DNA of 6,602 nt from JANXSS01 sp043729515 (GTDB lineage: Bacteria > Pseudomonadota > Gammaproteobacteria > Burkholderiales > Burkholderiaceae_D): positions 1 through 6,602 of the forward strand of contig JAYTLK010000265.1 of the NCBI GenBank assembly GCA_043729515.1, written 5' to 3'. The stretch's first letter is position 1. The number at the start of each line of letters is the position of its first letter. Both the position numbers and the translations under genes were made by a program. Under the pieces are notes generated by a model. It saw only the letters and a program-made list of their open reading frames with translations, made no database searches and was not told where the DNA came from. This document shows positions 4,954 to 6,602 of the stretch, one piece after another.

Positions 4954-6069
4954 TCAAGCGCTGGTCCAGCGGATCGGCAATGTTCTCGGTATTGATGGAG
5001 ATGCCAGTAGCGGTTGTACTGCTGATAATGGTGTTGATGTCGGTGGCGATGTCGGTGATTGAAATGGTGACGCTGATGACGATAGCGATGACGCCGACGG
5101 TTGGCGCAGCGGTTTTACAGTTGTCCCATCCCGCTTTGCCCGGACGGCATCGAGACGTGCACATAGTTGCGCCACGCCCTCGACCATGCGTGGGCCGGCG
5201 CGGTTGAGCAGGTCGCCGTCAACCACAATCAGGTGGCCATCGCGTACCGCACGCATCACCGGATACGCACGCCAGAAAAAAATGCCGCCGGCAGCACCGC
5301 GCTCGCTGGTGCCGACGACCGCTTCCGGATCTTGCGCCAGCACGGCCTCGGTGCTGACCGTCGGCGCAGTTGCCGCCAGACCGGCGAAGACATTCACGCC
5401 GCCGCAGATGCGCAGTGCATCGCTGACGATCTGGCGACCGTTGAGCGTGTAAAGCGGACGGTCCCAGACCTGATAGAACACCCGCACCGGCGAGCGGGCA
5501 GCGTAAGCGGCCGAAAGGGTGGCCAGGCGCTGGCGGAACAGGGCGGCCGCCGGCGCTGCAGTGGCCTGCGTGCCGGCCAGCCTGCCGAGGGCGGCGATGT
5601 CGTCGGCGATGCCGGCCACGGTACTGGCGCCGCTAAAAAACAGGGGAATGCCGAGCCGGCGCAATTGCGCGGCCTGGCGCGCCGGGGTGCCATCCTTCCA
5701 CAGGACGATCAGGTCGGGCCGCAAGGCGATGATGCGTTCGATGTCGATGCGAAAATTGTCGCCCAGCCGGGGCAGCGTGCTTACCGACGCTGGCACATCG
5801 CTGTATTGATCGACACCGACCACTTGCGCCCCGGCGCCGGCGGCAAACAGCAATTCGGTGGCATGCGGCGCCATCGAGACGATGCGTCTGACGGGTCGCG
5901 GCAGGGTGATGCGCTGGCCGGTGTCGTCGGTGGCCGAAACGCTGGCTGCCGTACTGGAAGTCGTGCCGGCTGTCGCACTGCAAGCGCCGCTGATCAACCC
6001 GCATGCAGCGCCAGCAACCAGCCAGGGCATTGCACCGGGGCGTGCCCGTTTGCCCACAGGCGTTGTCAT
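4954..6069 (-). CDS. btuF: Cobalamin (corrinoid) ABC transporter substrate-binding protein BtuF
   Basis: Periplasmic substrate-binding protein of the helical-backbone type that delivers vitamin B12 to BtuCD; 371 residues. An N-terminal hydrophobic segment (14-29) ends at GAC-30, either a weak lipobox or a Sec signal cleaved a little later. The B12-type fold follows: RRIVSMAPHATELLFAAGAG (61-80), VGVDQYSDVP, IERIIALRPDLIVLW (110-124), the long connecting helix, YTLNGRQIVSDALRICGGVNVF (207-228 region) and LNRAGPRMVEGVAQLC (288-303). These match BtuF more closely than siderophore binders. The start ATG (6067-6069) overlaps the TGA of the upstream ATPase gene as ATGA, implying coupled translation. 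Residues about 314-371 are an extra Ser/Pro/Thr-rich tail encoded by a degenerate repeat, absent from typical BtuF (about 270 residues); a lost stop or frameshift may have created it. Confidence 0.85.
   Translation of the reverse strand: MTTPVGKRARPGAMPWLVAGAACGLISGACSATAGTTSSTAASVSATDDTGQRITLPRPVRRIVSMAPHATELLFAAGAGAQVVGVDQYSDVPASVSTLPRLGDNFRIDIERIIALRPDLIVLWKDGTPARQAAQLRRLGIPLFFSGASTVAGIADDIAALGRLAGTQATAAPAAALFRQRLATLSAAYAARSPVRVFYQVWDRPLYTLNGRQIVSDALRICGGVNVFAGLAATAPTVSTEAVLAQDPEAVVGTSERGAAGGIFFWRAYPVMRAVRDGHLIVVDGDLLNRAGPRMVEGVAQLCARLDAVRAKRDGTTVKPLRQPSASSLSSSASPFQSPTSPPTSTPLSAVQPLLASPSIPRTLPIRWTSA
5030..5101. repeat. Degenerate 12-bp-period tandem repeat in the btuF 3' end
   Basis: On the plus strand six 12-mers follow without gaps: GGTGTTGATGTC, GGTGGCGATGTC, GGTGATTGAAAT, GGTGACGCTGAT, GACGATAGCGAT, GACGCCGACGGT. 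The first two differ at two bases; later units are more worn. The period equals four codons, so gain or loss of units keeps the BtuF frame. In the btuF frame it codes the Ser/Pro-rich tail; in the other minus-strand frames it reads Ile/Thr-rich or His/Arg-rich. Confidence 0.55.
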
Positions 6070-6602
6070 GCCGGGTCGCGCGCCGGCAAAAAAATCGTGC
6101 GCGTCCCATGCTGCAGCCGCTCGACCGGATGACCGAGACACAGTTGCAGGTGCTCCGGGGTCAGCACCGCGTCGCAATGGCCGGCAATCCAGCGGCCGTC
6201 GGGCAGCAGCAGCAATGCATGGGTGGCAATGTCTTGCGCCAGGTTCAGGTCGTGCCCGACCATGATCACGGTGCGCTGCGCGCGGCACAAATCTTTTATG
6301 AAACGCATCACTCCGGCCTGGTGGGCCAGGTCGAGGGCATTGGTCGGCTCATCCATCAACAGCAGCGGCGTTTGCTGGGCCAGCAGCGCCGCAATCGCCA
6401 CCCGTTGGCGCTCGCCACCGGAGAGGCTGCGCACATCGCGTTCTGCAAGGTGGGCTGCATCGACGACGCGAAGCGCATCGGTGGCTTCCCGATGATCGGC
6501 GCTGCCATCCCAAAAACGCCCGTCCTGATAGGGATGACGGGCGCCGAGCACCAGGTCGAGTACGCGAAAACCGAAGCTGTCGCTGCGGGACTGCGGCAGA
6601 TA
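6066..6602 (-). CDS. btuD: Corrinoid ABC transporter ATP-binding protein BtuD, 5' end outside window
   Basis: C-terminal 178 residues of an ABC ATPase running off the right edge. Visible in order: Q-loop YLPQS (1-5), signature LSGGERQRVAIA (60-71), Walker B LLLMDEPT (80-87), D-loop NALD, and the switch His in GHDLN (116-120). NALDLAHQ is characteristic of ATPases that pair with FecCD/BtuC-type permeases (iron-siderophore, haem, B12). The Walker A motif and roughly the first 85 residues lie outside. The gene ends in a 4-base ATGA overlap with btuF, so the two are one transcription and translation unit, presumably with a permease gene (btuC) further upstream. The B12 assignment comes from the neighbour; the ATPase alone cannot tell corrinoid from siderophore uptake. 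It would hydrolyse ATP on the cytoplasmic face to drive import. Confidence 0.85.
   Translation of the reverse strand, partial: YLPQSRSDSFGFRVLDLVLGARHPYQDGRFWDGSADHREATDALRVVDAAHLAERDVRSLSGGERQRVAIAALLAQQTPLLLMDEPTNALDLAHQAGVMRFIKDLCRAQRTVIMVGHDLNLAQDIATHALLLLPDGRWIAGHCDAVLTPEHLQLCLGHPVERLQHGTRTIFLPARDPA

Noticed and set aside
5167..6132. 321-codon plus-strand frame opposite btuF
   Set aside because: It mirrors the btuF codons, has no ribosome binding site or recognisable domain, and the minus-strand product is a clear BtuF.

Overview
The window looks like chromosomal DNA of a betaproteobacterium of the order Burkholderiales, most likely Oxalobacteraceae. This rests on moderately high GC, protein flavour (an oxalate/formate-type MFS carrier, a CzcE-family lipoprotein, a PAS hybrid kinase, BtuF) and recall of similar genes. 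No search was run, so the taxonomic call is an inference.

Layout, left to right. (1) Positions 2-1270, minus strand: a 12-helix MFS carrier of the oxalate/formate antiporter family. A near-consensus sigma-54 promoter (1362-1377), a leader hairpin and an apparent TTG start precede it. (2) Positions 1271-1933: a long divergent regulatory region. Facing right, it holds an 18-codon small ORF with a good ribosome binding site, wrapped in two mutually exclusive RNA stems, and then a sigma-70-like promoter. (3) Positions 1934-2311, plus strand: a small CzcE-family lipoprotein with a Gly/His tail. (4) Positions 2312-2701, plus strand: an open-frame but decayed C-terminal relic of a tungstate-binding protein (tupA), starting directly after the czcE-like stop codon. 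(5) Positions 2709-4805, minus strand: a 698-residue hybrid sensor kinase (PAS-PAS-HisKA-HATPase-REC), convergent with the relic. (6) Positions 4954-6602, minus strand: btuF and the 3' part of a btuD-like ATPase gene, overlapping by ATGA. This is the end of a vitamin B12 (or related corrinoid) ABC uptake operon that enters from the right edge.

How the genes work together: btuD and btuF clearly belong to one importer. The kinase lies downstream in the same direction after a 148-base gap and may have its own promoter, so a functional link to corrinoid uptake is only a guess. The carrier and the metal lipoprotein are divergent and probably independently regulated. The strongest points for a second look are the sigma-54 promoter of the carrier, the structured small-ORF leader before the czcE-like gene, the tupA relic, and the period-12 repeat that builds an unusual tail on BtuF and reads as His-rich in another frame. 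I did not find a clearly new multi-gene system.
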